DNA of 64,000 nt from Methanobrevibacter woesei (GCF_003111605.1 NZ_MZGU01000006.1:124001-188000), one strand, 5' to 3'. Shown: positions 8,604-19,344, counted from the stretch's first letter. Program-made: numbers and translations. The notes: generated by a model not told the origin, from the sequence alone.

Positions 8604-11312
8604 CTAATTAGTGCTGTTTGTAGAAGTACTAGCTCCACCTGCAGCAGTATTGTTAAAGTTCACTTGCCATAGGGATACTCCTTCTTCAGAGTGCACTTGA
8701 GTGAATATGTTTTGACCAAATCCACCTTCCAGGTATAATCTAGTAAACATTGAATTTTCAAGGATGCTACTCATAATAATTGGAGTATATGTGTTTCCTA
8801 CACCCATTAAGAATAAAGTGTAGTTACCATTTGAACCATTGATTGATTCATTTTTCACCATTTGCCCGTCTTCAACAATGACTAATCTTGATGCATTTAA
8901 TGGGTTGTATTCAGAGCCATTAATCATGATTTGGCTTCCATTAGATGCATAAGTTGTTTCAATATCTGCAGTTGTAGTGTTATTACCAGTACCTCTGTCA
9001 ATTACTACATTAATAGCCATACCAGATTCATTTAACATGTTAACTTTAGCACTTTGACCTGGTTCAACAGTAGCCTCTGAAGTTGGCAAGTAATATTGGT
9101 AATTAGTTGAATTTTGCTTTTCAAAGTCCCATTGACCAAAGTAAGTCCACCAACCTGCTTTTTGTAGCATATCTGAACTTGCTACAAATATAACTGGTCT
9201 TGGATTTTCAGGGTGAGTGTAACTAACTACCTCATTGGCCTGTGCGTCAGTTAAATGATAAGTGTTAATTAAAGTGTTTTTAGCATCACTAGCTGTCATT
9301 GGTAAGATATCAATTAATATACTGGTAGTTTGACTAGTGTTTCCTCCATTAATTTCATCTAATGCATCAACAGCTCTATCACCTGTAGTATCTAACATTC
9401 TAAATATACCTGCAGATAATTCCAGATTATCCGTTGTCATAGCCTGACCTAACCAGAAGGCCCGTTCACCAGATTGTGAACCACCATCAAAGGTTACTTG
9501 CCTATCAGCAGCTATTTCAAATAGATAACCGAAGTCCCACCATGAGGTTATTACAGTATCTTCAGGCATGTTTTCATCAATCCAAGTCATTGCATTCCAC
9601 ATTGGATCACTTGTACCTGGAACAACATGATCTGCAGTTTGATAAGCTCCACAAACAGAAGGTGAAACTAAAGCCAATACAACAACTATTACTGCAAGAT
9701 ACTTTTTAAGAGGCAATTTTTTCAAATCATCAGCATTACTTTTAGCATAAATAAATATAGCTCCAAGAACGATTATTACAGCGAATAATAAGACTCCATA
9801 AGTCATATTAATAGTAACTAATGGGAATGCAGCAAAGAAACCGCCAAGAACGATAATTGCCATTAAGAATTTATCCTTAATCTCATTAGCTTTAATATAA
9901 TCCACTAAATATCCAACAGCTATACCTGCCATAAGACCAAATGGAAGTGCTAAAGTAGTAATAAACCTTGAACCTCTACTTACAGCAAGACAAGCTACAA
10001 TAGTCCAAATAATGAATAATAAACCATACATTAAAGTGATACGTTTTGTAGTGTATAAATCCTCACTAGAAGTAAAGTTACCAAGATCACCTAAAGAGAA
10101 TTTGAATTTATATTTAGCATCAATTTTCTCAGCAGCAGATTTTCTTTCAGATTTTGGAGGTTTTTTACTAGTATCTTTAACTTTTGCAGATCTTAAATTC
10201 CATAATCTGACAATTAAAGCATATAATACAATTAATCCAGCGAATAATACTAAAATACCACCAATACCATTTACAGCACCAGAAGTATTAGCTAAAAATG
10301 CTGAACCCATACCTGAACCTAATAAAGCAGGCATCTGCATCTCTGCAACAGATATAAGTACGTTAGGGAAACCACCAATAACAACAGAAGCAGATTGCAA
10401 GTTAAGTAATCCAAATACTTGTGAAAAGATTCCAGTTACTCCATCAAATCCTCTAAGAATAGCTAAACCGATAAATCCTATCACTAATACCAGTACAACT
10501 GATAAAAAGTCTTTTTGATGTAGGAACCAACTTAATCTGCTTGGATAATCTTCAACATGATCATTTCCAATTTTCAATACAAATGATGCAATCAAGTATA
10601 TTACCGCATAAAGACCCATAAGTGCCACATAGAAGACATAACCAGTCCAAGACATGGAAAAGAGTCCAATTGAAAGAATTGATAATACAGCAAATATAAT
10701 CTTATAAATTAAGTTATCAGATTTCAAACATTCCATAAAGAATAGGATAAAGAACAATGAAAATATGTAATAGAACATATCTGTATCAAAGAATCCTGGG
10801 AATGTGTGCGCAAAGTAGTTTGGAGCTAAACCAATAATTAATGCAGCAGTTATAGCACCATAATCATTAGTTAATCTTCTTGCGAAAATATAAGCTGGAA
10901 TAACAGCTAAAGAAGATATAATAGCTCCTGTCCAGAATGCAACTTCCTTGACAGAATAAGAACCAAACATGTTTGCAATATCATTCAAGAAATCCGTTAC
11001 ATAAACGATACCCAACTCATAATTTAGTTCACCACCATCCGGAGCATATCTGTGCATATCCATCACAGAACCATTAACCACTTCATCTCCAGCATAACCA
11101 TGATCAACAAAATTTTCAGTCAACCTTAAGTTATAATATGAATCCATTTCACTAAAATAAGGAAGACCTTGAGCATCTACATAATCCCCTTTTACATCAT
11201 TAGGGAGGCTGTTTAAATCAGCTGCAGGTACTCTTAATGCGAAAACAGCGGCTAACAATATTAAAATGATGATAACTGATTTACTTATTGTTAATATTGT
11301 TTTCTTATTCAT
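8604..11312 (-). CDS. aglB: Oligosaccharyltransferase AglB/STT3
   Basis: 902-residue integral membrane enzyme that transfers a lipid-linked glycan to Asn in N-x-S/T sequons of surface proteins. A first transmembrane helix (about 10-28) is followed by the external loop with FSEMDSYYNLRL, which supplies the catalytic acidic motif. Many more helices fill residues 120-560, interrupted by a basic cytoplasmic loop rich in Lys (about 370-400). The hallmark SWWDFGY is near residue 591, in place of WWDYG, and starts the soluble C-terminal domain, which carries several N-x-S/T sites of its own. The ATG at 11312 is chosen because GAGGAT lies six bases before it. The S-layer-like and adhesin-like proteins of these methanogens are the expected substrates. 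Confidence 0.95.
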   Translation of the reverse strand: MNKKTILTISKSVIIILILLAAVFALRVPAADLNSLPNDVKGDYVDAQGLPYFSEMDSYYNLRLTENFVDHGYAGDEVVNGSVMDMHRYAPDGGELNYELGIVYVTDFLNDIANMFGSYSVKEVAFWTGAIISSLAVIPAYIFARRLTNDYGAITAALIIGLAPNYFAHTFPGFFDTDMFYYIFSLFFILFFMECLKSDNLIYKIIFAVLSILSIGLFSMSWTGYVFYVALMGLYAVIYLIASFVLKIGNDHVEDYPSRLSWFLHQKDFLSVVLVLVIGFIGLAILRGFDGVTGIFSQVFGLLNLQSASVVIGGFPNVLISVAEMQMPALLGSGMGSAFLANTSGAVNGIGGILVLFAGLIVLYALIVRLWNLRSAKVKDTSKKPPKSERKSAAEKIDAKYKFKFSLGDLGNFTSSEDLYTTKRITLMYGLLFIIWTIVACLAVSRGSRFITTLALPFGLMAGIAVGYLVDYIKANEIKDKFLMAIIVLGGFFAAFPLVTINMTYGVLLFAVIIVLGAIFIYAKSNADDLKKLPLKKYLAVIVVVLALVSPSVCGAYQTADHVVPGTSDPMWNAMTWIDENMPEDTVITSWWDFGYLFEIAADRQVTFDGGSQSGERAFWLGQAMTTDNLELSAGIFRMLDTTGDRAVDALDEINGGNTSQTTSILIDILPMTASDAKNTLINTYHLTDAQANEVVSYTHPENPRPVIFVASSDMLQKAGWWTYFGQWDFEKQNSTNYQYYLPTSEATVEPGQSAKVNMLNESGMAINVVIDRGTGNNTTTADIETTYASNGSQIMINGSEYNPLNASRLVIVEDGQMVKNESINGSNGNYTLFLMGVGNTYTPIIMSSILENSMFTRLYLEGGFGQNIFTQVHSEEGVSLWQVNFNNTAAGGASTSTNSTN

Positions 11313-11518
11313 CAAAATCCTCTATTTTGTTTATAAACATGTTATTTATTAAAATAACGAATAAAAATAAAAAAGTCATTAAAAATAACTAATTTAATTT
11401 GATATCATAAAAATATTTTAAAAATTACAAATATTTTTATTAAGATATATCTATTATTTTTAACATTATTAAGTATTTTGTATAAAAAAAGAAATTAAGA
11501 TTAAAAAAAGTAAGAAAA

Positions 11519-13678
11519 TTAAGAGTTTTTAAGAATAGAATCCAACTCATCAACAGATGCAGTAAACCTGCATTTAGGAAAACCTTTACATCCTATAAAG
11601 TCACCATAACGTCCAGAACGTTTAACTAAATCTTTACCACATTCAGGACATTTACCAACGACTTCAGGATTATGAGTTTTAGTCTTATCCTTACCACAAT
11701 TAGGGTCAAGACATGCATGAGTCGGCGGTTTCCTTCCAAAGGAAATCATAGGAAGACCACATTTTTCACATGTTTTCTTTAAGAATCTTGCACCCTTAGG
11801 AAGAGAGTAAGCTACTGTACATTCCGGATAATTGGTACAACCCACAAAATGAGATTTAGTTTTTGGAGAGTATCTTTTAATGAGATTTCCTCCACAGGAA
11901 CATTTTCCAACAATATTGGTTTCCTGATAGGAATCATACAATTTGGAACCAATCTCTTTTTCATGTTTACCAATATCATCAAGGATTGTAATAACTTCTT
12001 TTTTACCCTCATCAATAACTTCTTCTTTAGAGGACTTATCTTCATCAATACCTTCTAATTTAAGCTCCATCTCTCTTGTTAACTCTTCACTAGTTAAGTT
12101 AGCACAGTACTCCTTTAAAGTGTCAATGATATTTTCACCAAGCTGAGTAACCTCAATCTTAGTACCTGAAATATATTTTCTATCCTCTAATTTAGCAATA
12201 ATATCTGCACGGGTAGCTTTAGTACCAAGTTCCCTTTTTTCTAATTCTTTGATAAGGGAAGCTTGATTATATCTTGCAGGAGGTTTTGTTTCTTTTTCCT
12301 CAGAAATAATATCCTCAACAGCTATTGTATCCCCTTCTTTAACATCAGGGAATTCTTCATTGTCAATAGATCTGTATGGATAATGTTCCATCCATCCTTT
12401 ATGAGTTACTCTTCTTCTTTTGAAAGAAAATAGCTCATCTGCAATATTGACAGTAGTGTTCATTGACTCAAATTTAGCAGCTTCAAAGAATACTGAAATA
12501 AATCTATAAACGATTAATTGATAGACTTTTAATTCATCTTTATCAAGTTTATCTGGCAATATTCCAGTTGGATGAATAGCTGGGTGAGCAGCATCCTCTT
12601 TTTTACCTTCATTAGGTTTTAATTTAGAAGGGAGCTGATCAATGTGAACTTTAAATTCTTTATTGTTTTTAAGACCATTGAAAATATTTTTAAAATCTAG
12701 ACTTTCAGGAAGTTTCTGAGAACTGGTACGAGGATAAGAAGTATATCCTGCTGTATATAAATTCTGAGCAATTGTTTGTGTTTTTTTAGGAGAGAAATTG
12801 AAAACATTATATGCTTCAGCCTGAAGGCCTCCTAAATTAAAAGGAACTAGAGGTTTAGTAGTTGAATTGGATAATTTAATTTTATCTACACTACCATCTT
12901 TGCCCCTACATTTGCTTAGAATTTCCTCAGCCCTTTCAGGGTCAAATATTTTACCATCCACATGCTCAGCAACAATATCATTTTCTAAAAGTGCTTTAAG
13001 TATCCAAAATGGTTCAGGCACAAAATCTTTAATTTCTTTTTCCCTATCTACCAAAATAGACAAAGTAGGTGTTTGAACCCTACCTGCAGATAATTTCAAA
13101 TATCTTGATTTAGCTTTACTTACAGAAGAAATCAAAGCTTTAGAAATGTTAACACCAAAATAATAATCAAGAACATGCCTAGCTATCCCACTATCTACCT
13201 GATGCATATCAATATCTATACGGTTTTCATATGCATCCAAGAGATCTTTTTTTGTTAAAGTGGAAAATTTCATACGGGATGCTTTATTGAGAGAATCTTC
13301 CCCACATGCATATTTTAATGCAGTATAACCTATCAAAGTACCTTCAATATCATAATCGCAAGCATGAATATATGAATCTGCACCTTTAGCAAATTTTTTA
13401 ATAGCATTTACATAGTCTCTAGTATAAGCTTTAGATTTTTTATCAATCTCATATAATGGAGCCCAATGAAGGTCAAAATAAACTTTATCTTTAGGATTAT
13501 CTGGTGTTAAAGAATATAAATGACCAACAGCAGATACAATTGTTATATCCTTTCCATCATGATTTAATTCCCAATATTTAACTTTTTTATTATATTTCTG
13601 CATTTTAGCCTTAGAATCTAAAGCCTGAGCTATCTTTTGAGCAGATGTAGGCTTCTCACATATTATTACTTCATGCAT
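11519..13678 (-). CDS. topA: DNA topoisomerase I (type IA)
   Basis: 719-residue type IA topoisomerase that relaxes negative supercoils. The N-terminal Toprim domain starts at [18 protein letters not shown] and includes the acidic [10 protein letters not shown] motif (about 119-128). The active-site region is [15 protein letters not shown] with the catalytic Tyr near residue 315. The C-terminal 140 residues hold zinc-finger units: CSCGG...CTNYPEC, CEKCGLP...CLDPNCG and CPECGKDL...CKGFPKC. The ATG at 13678 gives the canonical [10 protein letters not shown] start. It stands alone; the small Cys-rich gene upstream is 108 bases away. Confidence 0.97.
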   Translation of the reverse strand: MHEVIICEKPTSAQKIAQALDSKAKMQKYNKKVKYWELNHDGKDITIVSAVGHLYSLTPDNPKDKVYFDLHWAPLYEIDKKSKAYTRDYVNAIKKFAKGADSYIHACDYDIEGTLIGYTALKYACGEDSLNKASRMKFSTLTKKDLLDAYENRIDIDMHQVDSGIARHVLDYYFGVNISKALISSVSKAKSRYLKLSAGRVQTPTLSILVDREKEIKDFVPEPFWILKALLENDIVAEHVDGKIFDPERAEEILSKCRGKDGSVDKIKLSNSTTKPLVPFNLGGLQAEAYNVFNFSPKKTQTIAQNLYTAGYTSYPRTSSQKLPESLDFKNIFNGLKNNKEFKVHIDQLPSKLKPNEGKKEDAAHPAIHPTGILPDKLDKDELKVYQLIVYRFISVFFEAAKFESMNTTVNIADELFSFKRRRVTHKGWMEHYPYRSIDNEEFPDVKEGDTIAVEDIISEEKETKPPARYNQASLIKELEKRELGTKATRADIIAKLEDRKYISGTKIEVTQLGENIIDTLKEYCANLTSEELTREMELKLEGIDEDKSSKEEVIDEGKKEVITILDDIGKHEKEIGSKLYDSYQETNIVGKCSCGGNLIKRYSPKTKSHFVGCTNYPECTVAYSLPKGARFLKKTCEKCGLPMISFGRKPPTHACLDPNCGKDKTKTHNPEVVGKCPECGKDLVKRSGRYGDFIGCKGFPKCRFTASVDELDSILKNS

Positions 13679-13786
13679 TAATCTAATACCTCACATATTT
13701 GATAAGTTATCAACGGTATTATATTTAAAAAAAGTTCTAATATAAAACTATTTCTATAAAAATATTGAGAATAAAAAAAAAGTAAA

Positions 13787-13939
13787 TTAAATATCTTCTT
13801 TGTAGAAACTGTAAAATTCAGCACAATAATCGCAAATAGGATACTTATCGTAACGATAATAAGCTAATTCACTTTTATTCATGTCAAATTTTTTTCCACA
13901 CAAATAACAAGTTTCAATTTTCTCGGAATCGTCACACAT
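13787..13939 (-). CDS. Small double-CxxC zinc-finger-like protein
   Basis: 50-residue ORF from ATG at 13939 (MCDDSEKIETCYLCGKKFDM) to TAA at 13787. Two knuckles, C-Y-L-C and C-D-Y-C, 26 residues apart in a Tyr-rich protein, make a single four-Cys metal site likely; C2 is a fifth Cys. I do not recognise a named family. It lies 41 bases after the SerB-like gene and could be the last gene of the tbp-serB-like transcript. A stable short ORF with two CxxC pairs is unlikely to be chance, but no function can be given. Confidence 0.7.
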   Translation of the reverse strand: MCDDSEKIETCYLCGKKFDMNKSELAYYRYDKYPICDYCAEFYSFYKEDI

Positions 13940-13980
13940 AATATAACCTTAAAAAAAGAAGTTAAAGGTTAAAAGTGAAT

Positions 13981-15531
13981 TTAACCTATGTTGTATTTTT
14001 GTAAAAGTAAAAGTTCTTCAGTAGATACTTTTCCACCGTTTTTGAACTTTTCAAAGATGTGTTCAGCTTTTTCTTTTTCTTCACGGTTTTTGTTAGAACC
14101 AGAAGATTGTTTATCAGATTTCCTCTTTTTGGATCTTCTGTTTCCTAATTTTTTATTAATTACATGAATGTCGCTTAAAACAGCTTTGAACTCTTCGTGT
14201 TTTGCAGAAGCATTTCTACGAGCTTCGATGAATAATTTGTGTGCTTCATCAGCTGCAGTCCTTATGTCATCAGTTTTTCTGAAGTAAGTAAGCATTTCTT
14301 CATGAGCTTCTTGAGCTTTTTCAGAAAGTTCAATAACTTTTGCATGTGCTTCTTCAGAGATTTTCTTAAGGTTTTGTGCTTCTCCTTTAATAGATTCATC
14401 TTCGTGGATTTCCATTAATTGTTTTCTTAAATCATTTGCATTTTTAACAAGTTGATTTTCTTTTTTAATGTCTAAAACGCGAGTTTCAATGATTTTATCA
14501 ATTTTTTTGATTTCGTTTTCTATTTTGATTTTGTCACGTTTACCAGAAGACCATTCTAAGTTTTTAAGTTGATTGTTAGCTTCATTACGTTCTTTTTTAG
14601 CTTCTTCAACTTCTTTATTAATTTTATTACGCTCATTTCTGAATTCAATAGCTTTATTTAAGTTTTCTTTTAACTCAGTGTTTAATTGGTCACGTATTTT
14701 ACGTTGTTCTTTAGCTACTTTGTTGAATTCATCCCTTTCTTCTGCGATTTTGGAGATTTCAGCTTCTTTTTCATCTTTTTGTTGTTTTACACCTTCCATG
14801 GTGTCAGCAAGAACAAAATTAGATTCAGGAAGACCATTTTTCTTAGAAGATTTTTCTTCATCAGGTTGTTCGTCAGCTTCTTCTTCAGTGTCATTAGCGG
14901 TTAATTGATTTTTAATTTCTTCAGCAACTTTAGATAAATCTTTTTCATCTACAATTACATCAGCGATTTCTTTTACACTAGGTTTTGCATTGAAAGCAAT
15001 ACCTAAACCAGCTGCTTCAATCATGGAGATATCATTTGCTCCATCACCAACAGCTACAACATCTTCAATGTCAATATCATTTTCTTCAAGAAGACCTTTT
15101 AATACATCTAATTTAGAACCAGATACTAAAGGACCTTCAACTTCACCAGTTAATTTACCATCTTCGACTGTGAAACTGTTGGTAAATACGTAATCTAAAC
15201 CTAATTTTTCTTTAATTACATCTCCAACTACATCAAAACTGCCACTAATTACAGCTACTTTTAAATCATCATCTTTTAAAGATTTGATAGATTCTTCAGC
15301 ACCCATCATTAAAGGAAGCTCATCTGCAACTTTTTGAATGTCTTCCATAGAAGTTCCTTCAAGAAGTTTTACTCTATCTTTAATAGAAGTTTCAAAGTCT
15401 ATTTCACCTTGCATAGCTTTTTCAGTAATTTCAGCTATTTCTTCCTCAACATTTGCTAATTTTCCTATCTCATCTATTGCTTCACCATCAATAATAACAT
15501 TATCTAAGTCAAATACTACAAGTTTAATCAA
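13981..15531 (-). CDS. serB: Phosphoserine-phosphatase-like HAD protein fused to a long coiled coil
   Basis: 516 residues in two clear parts. Residues 1-210 are a complete SerB-type HAD phosphatase: nucleophile motif FDLDNV (D8, D10), motif II VISGSFD (94-100), motif III K plus GDGANDISM (162-170). Residues 211-238 are an acidic linker. Residues 245-455 are an almost unbroken charged coiled coil (K/E/L/I heptads), then a Lys-rich spacer and the ending EHIFEKFKNGGKVSTEELLL. Stand-alone SerB proteins are about 210 residues, so the extension more than doubles it. The start is TTG at 15531 with GGTGG eight bases before; it follows tbp by 12 bases and is probably co-transcribed. SerB activity is likely but not certain. 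Confidence 0.85.
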   Translation of the reverse strand: MIKLVVFDLDNVIIDGEAIDEIGKLANVEEEIAEITEKAMQGEIDFETSIKDRVKLLEGTSMEDIQKVADELPLMMGAEESIKSLKDDDLKVAVISGSFDVVGDVIKEKLGLDYVFTNSFTVEDGKLTGEVEGPLVSGSKLDVLKGLLEENDIDIEDVVAVGDGANDISMIEAAGLGIAFNAKPSVKEIADVIVDEKDLSKVAEEIKNQLTANDTEEEADEQPDEEKSSKKNGLPESNFVLADTMEGVKQQKDEKEAEISKIAEERDEFNKVAKEQRKIRDQLNTELKENLNKAIEFRNERNKINKEVEEAKKERNEANNQLKNLEWSSGKRDKIKIENEIKKIDKIIETRVLDIKKENQLVKNANDLRKQLMEIHEDESIKGEAQNLKKISEEAHAKVIELSEKAQEAHEEMLTYFRKTDDIRTAADEAHKLFIEARRNASAKHEEFKAVLSDIHVINKKLGNRRSKKRKSDKQSSGSNKNREEKEKAEHIFEKFKNGGKVSTEELLLLQKYNIG

Positions 15532-15543
15532 CTATACCACCAA

Positions 15544-16089
15544 TTATATTAAATCTAGCTCACTTAATCTATCGTAAGCTCTTTCGACACCAAGTTTGGC
15601 ATCACTACGTGTTTTTGCTCCAGTACAAACAACCTTACCGGAACCGAATAATAATAACACTACTTTAGGATCAGATAATCTGTATACTAATCCTGGGAAC
15701 TGTTCAGGTTCATATTCTGTATCTTCCAGTTCTAAAGCTACAGCCTCTAAATTTAAAGTGGATTCTAAGTTTGCAGAAGCCACAATGTTTTGAATTTTAA
15801 TTTCAAATTCATGAGGAATTTCAGTGTCTACAGTCCTCATTAAATCTACAGTTTTTTTAATTGCCAATTTTGAATCGTCAATGGACTTCGCACCAGTACA
15901 GACAAGTTTTCCTGAACTAAAAATCAATGCAGCAGTTTTAGGTTCTTTAAGTTTAAATACTAAACCTGGGAACTGTTCACGGTTAAAATCAACACCTTCT
16001 AAAGCTTTAGAAACTTCAGTGAGAACAATATCTTTCCCAATGCTTGCAGAAGCCACAATGTTTTCAATTTTTATATCAACATCGGTCAA
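15544..16089 (-). CDS. tbp: TATA-box-binding protein
   Basis: 181-residue archaeal TBP, the basal transcription factor that bends promoter DNA. The saddle is built from two direct repeats: residues about 6-90 (IENIVASASIGKD...FPGLVFKL...SSGKLVCTGAKS) and 97-180 (IQNIVASANLEST...FPGLVYRL...GSGKVVCTGAKT). The intercalating Phe residues of FPGLVF/Y are conserved in both halves. The first codon is TTG at 16089, with GGAGG seven bases upstream. The unusual neighbour is the SerB-coiled-coil gene in the same transcript. Confidence 0.97.
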   Translation of the reverse strand: MTDVDIKIENIVASASIGKDIVLTEVSKALEGVDFNREQFPGLVFKLKEPKTAALIFSSGKLVCTGAKSIDDSKLAIKKTVDLMRTVDTEIPHEFEIKIQNIVASANLESTLNLEAVALELEDTEYEPEQFPGLVYRLSDPKVVLLLFGSGKVVCTGAKTRSDAKLGVERAYDRLSELDLI

Positions 16090-16281
16090 TCTAAAACCTC
16101 CAATCGTTTTTAAAATGAGTATAGTAAAATTTAATTTAAAATTAAAAAATTAATAAAGTTAAATTTTTACTAATAAATAATTTTATTTAAATACTATATA
16201 AAGTTATGTTTATTATAAATAAATAGCTAATAAAAATATGAAAATTAAAAATTTTTAAATTAATTCAATGGTTCAGATAAT

Positions 16282-16821
16282 ATGATTGAAGTAGAAGTTA
16301 AAGCAAAAATTGAAAATTTTGACACTATGAGAAAAAAACTTGATGAACTTGGAGCTAAAAAAACAAAAACTGAATCTCAAGAAGATTTATATTTTAACAG
16401 CCCTATTGTTGATTTCGCTGAAACTGATGAAGCTTTAAGAATAAGAACAACCATTTCAAAAGACGTAAAACATATATTCATAACCTATAAAGGTCCAAAA
16501 ATAAACAATGAAAGTAAAACACGTGAAGAAGTTGAAATGGCTATTGAAGATTCCCTTAAAGCCAAACAAATTTTTGAACATATTGGTTTTAAAGAAGTTA
16601 GAGCTGTTAGAAAAAACAGAGATTACTATTCATATGAAAACTTTGAGATAAGTTTAGATGATGTTGAAGGATTAGAACCTTACATGGAAATTGAAATTGG
16701 TCTTGAAGATGGAAGCGACTATAAAGAAGCACAAGAGAGCATATTTAAATTATTTGAAAAATTAGGAATCACTGATGGCTTTGAAAGGACTTCTTATCTT
16801 GAATTATTAGAGCAATTATAA
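16282..16821 (+). CDS. CYTH-domain protein (class IV adenylate cyclase / triphosphatase-like)
   Basis: 179-residue single CYTH domain. The N-terminal MIEVEVKAKI carries the ExExK signature; further conserved charges are in RIRTT, FITYKGPK, TREEVEM, RAVRKNRDYYSYENFEISLDDVEGLEPYMEIEIGLED. Members bind triphosphate groups with metal; archaeal ones have been annotated as CyaB-type adenylate cyclases but often act as inorganic or thiamine triphosphatases, so the substrate is open. An ATG at 16282 starts the ExExK motif directly. It has its own promoter region, an AT-rich 190-base gap shared with divergent tbp. Confidence 0.9.
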   Translation: MIEVEVKAKIENFDTMRKKLDELGAKKTKTESQEDLYFNSPIVDFAETDEALRIRTTISKDVKHIFITYKGPKINNESKTREEVEMAIEDSLKAKQIFEHIGFKEVRAVRKNRDYYSYENFEISLDDVEGLEPYMEIEIGLEDGSDYKEAQESIFKLFEKLGITDGFERTSYLELLEQL

Positions 16822-16902
16822 AAAATAATTTCCACTATATTATATATATTTAAAAAACCTAATGTAAACTTAATAAAAATAATTATAAGAGAAGTGACTA
16901 TT

Positions 16903-18072
16903 TTGAAGTATCATATAAGCCATTATAATAAAGAAGCGGAATTAAATTTCCCTGATGATATTACTATTTACGATACAACATTAAGAGATGGAGAACAAAC
17001 TCCAGGAGTCTGTTTTGGACTTGAAGATAAACTAACAATAGCTAGAAAACTTGATCAATTTAAAATTCATCAAATTGAAGCAGGTTTTCCAATAGTTTCT
17101 AAAAAAGAAAGAGAATCAGTTAAAGCAATCGTTAATGAAGATTTAGATGCTCAAATTATTTCTCTCGCTAGAGCAAAAACAGCAGATATTGATGCTGCTC
17201 TTGATTGTGATGTAGATGGAGTAATTACTTTTATGGGAACTTCTGACATCCATTTAGAACATAAAATGCATATTGGACGTCAAGAAGCATTAAATATGGG
17301 TATGGATGCAATTGAATATGCTAAAGACCATGGTCTTTTTGTTGCATTCTCAGCAGAAGATGCCACCAGAACTGATTTAGATTTCTTAAAAAGGATTTAT
17401 AATAAAGCTGAAAGCTATGGTGCAGACAGAGTCCATATAGCAGATACTGTTGGAGCTATTACTCCCCAAGGAATGAAATATTTATTAACTGAACTTAGAA
17501 AAGATGTTAAAATAGATATTGCACTTCACTGCCATAATGACTTTGGATTAGCGGTTATAAACTCAATCACAGGATTATTATATGGTGCAAATGCAATTTC
17601 CACAACAGTTAATGGAATCGGAGAACGTGCAGGTAATGCATCCTTAGAAGAATTAATTATGGCTCTTAAAATATTATATGGTAAAGATTTAGGCTTTAAA
17701 ACAAAATACATTAAAGAATTATCTGAACTTGTATCAAAAGCCAGCAACCTTGAAGTACCATATAATAAACCAATTGTTGGTAAAAATGTATTTAGACATG
17801 AATCTGGAATCCATGTTGATGCAGTTATTGAAGAACCATTAACCTATGAACCATATATTCCTGAATTAGTAGGGCAAAAAAGACAGCTTGTTTTAGGAAA
17901 ACACTCTGGTTGTAGAGCTGTAAAAGCAAAATTAGATGGCTGCGGATTAGAAGTAAGTGATGATGAACTTATTGAAATCGTTAAAAAAGTAAAAGAAAGC
18001 AGAGAAGAAGGAAAATACATTAACGATGATGTTTTCAAAGAAATAGTAAAAAGCTGTAGCAAAGAAGAGTAG
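16903..18072 (+). CDS. aksA: Homocitrate/homo(n)citrate synthase AksA (coenzyme B pathway)
   Basis: Condenses acetyl-CoA with 2-oxoglutarate and longer 2-oxo diacids in the chain elongation that leads to 7-mercaptoheptanoate of coenzyme B. Family motifs: YDTTLRDGEQTPGVC near residue 20, AFSAEDATRTD, RVHIADTVGAITP, HCHNDFGLAV, TVNGIGERAGNASLEE, NKPIVGKNVFRHESGIHVD. At about 390 residues it lacks the regulatory LeuA domain, as expected for AksA rather than isopropylmalate synthase. I prefer TTG at 16903, because GAAGTGA sits just before it; a GTG at 16894 is the alternative. It is followed 9 bases later by aksD, so the first two pathway steps are encoded together. Confidence 0.93.
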   Translation: MKYHISHYNKEAELNFPDDITIYDTTLRDGEQTPGVCFGLEDKLTIARKLDQFKIHQIEAGFPIVSKKERESVKAIVNEDLDAQIISLARAKTADIDAALDCDVDGVITFMGTSDIHLEHKMHIGRQEALNMGMDAIEYAKDHGLFVAFSAEDATRTDLDFLKRIYNKAESYGADRVHIADTVGAITPQGMKYLLTELRKDVKIDIALHCHNDFGLAVINSITGLLYGANAISTTVNGIGERAGNASLEELIMALKILYGKDLGFKTKYIKELSELVSKASNLEVPYNKPIVGKNVFRHESGIHVDAVIEEPLTYEPYIPELVGQKRQLVLGKHSGCRAVKAKLDGCGLEVSDDELIEIVKKVKESREEGKYINDDVFKEIVKSCSKEE

Positions 18073-18081
18073 GCGAAATCT

Positions 18082-19335
18082 ATGAATATTACTGAAAAGA
18101 TTTTATCAAAAAAAGCTGGCCATGAAGTAGTTCCTGGCGAAATAATTGAAATTGATGTTGATTTGGCTATGTCACATGATGGAACATCTCCACCAGCTAT
18201 TAAAACTTTTGAAAAAATAGCTGATAAAGTCTGGGACAGCGAAAAAATAGCTATTGTCTTTGATCATAACATTCCTGCAAATACAATTGGATCTGCAGAG
18301 TTCCAAAAGGTTTGCAGAGATTTCATAAAAGAACAAGGCATTAGTAAAAATTATATTCATGGAGAAGGTATCTGTCACCAAGTTCTTCCAGAAATGGGTC
18401 TTGTTGAACCTGGAAAAGTTATTGTAGGTGCAGATTCACATACTTGTACTTATGGTGCTTTCGGAGCATTTTCCACAGGTATGGGGGCTACTGATTTAGC
18501 AATGGTATATGCTACAGGTAAAAACTGGTTTATGGTTCCTGAAGCAAATAAAATGGAAGTCATTGGAGATGCAGATGAATACATTGCACCAAAAGACATT
18601 ATCTTAAATATTATCGGAGATATGGGAATAGCTGGTGCTACTTATCAGACAGCTGAATTCTGTGGAGAAGTCATTGAAAATATGGGTGTTGAAGGAAGAG
18701 CAACCATGTGTAATATGGCTATTGAAATGGGTGCTAAAAATGGAATTATGGAACCTAACTCAGATGTAATTAATTATGTCTGCAAGAGAACTGGTAAAAC
18801 TGAATCCCAATTAGACATTGTAAAATCTGATAAAGACACCCCATATAAAAGAGAATTAACCTATGATATTACAGATATGGAACCTCAAATAGCTTGTCCA
18901 AATGATGTGGATAATGTTAAAGACATATCCAAAGTCGAAGGAACAGCTATTGACCAATGTTTAATCGGTTCCTGTACAAATGGTAGATTATCTGATTTAA
19001 AAGATGCATATGAAATCTTAAAAGGTAAAGAGATTAATAATGATGTTAGACTTTTAATCTTACCCGCTTCAAAAGAAATATACAAACAAGCAATGGATTT
19101 AGGTTACATTGAAACTTTCCTTGATGCTGGAGCAATTATTTGTAATCCTGGATGTGGACCTTGCCTTGGTGGGCATATGGGAGTATTATCTGAAGGAGAA
19201 GTTTGTATTTCAACAACAAACAGGAACTTCAAAGGCAGAATGGGAGATCCGAAATCCCAAGTATACCTATCTAATGCAAAAGTGGTTGCTGCATCAGCTA
19301 TTGAAGGAGTTATTACCCATCCAAAAGATTTATAA
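18082..19335 (+). CDS. aksD: Homoaconitase large subunit AksD (LeuC family)
   Basis: 417-residue aconitase-superfamily large subunit. [4Fe-4S] ligands are visible in GADSHTCTYGAFG, IGSCTNGR and CNPGCGPCLGGHMG; the start MNITEKILSKKAG and the AMSHDGTSPPAI segment are typical of archaeal LeuC/HacA proteins. These proteins work with a small swivelling subunit (AksE/LeuD type), which is not next to the gene here and must be elsewhere. Because it directly follows aksA, the coenzyme B role is preferred over leucine synthesis (inference from context). Confidence 0.9.
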   Translation: MNITEKILSKKAGHEVVPGEIIEIDVDLAMSHDGTSPPAIKTFEKIADKVWDSEKIAIVFDHNIPANTIGSAEFQKVCRDFIKEQGISKNYIHGEGICHQVLPEMGLVEPGKVIVGADSHTCTYGAFGAFSTGMGATDLAMVYATGKNWFMVPEANKMEVIGDADEYIAPKDIILNIIGDMGIAGATYQTAEFCGEVIENMGVEGRATMCNMAIEMGAKNGIMEPNSDVINYVCKRTGKTESQLDIVKSDKDTPYKRELTYDITDMEPQIACPNDVDNVKDISKVEGTAIDQCLIGSCTNGRLSDLKDAYEILKGKEINNDVRLLILPASKEIYKQAMDLGYIETFLDAGAIICNPGCGPCLGGHMGVLSEGEVCISTTNRNFKGRMGDPKSQVYLSNAKVVAASAIEGVITHPKDL

Positions 19336-19344
19336 TTGATTAAA

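Noticed and set aside
10012-10518. 168-codon open frame opposite aglB
   Set aside because: Shadow of the membrane-protein coding strand; composition follows the reverse of aglB codons.
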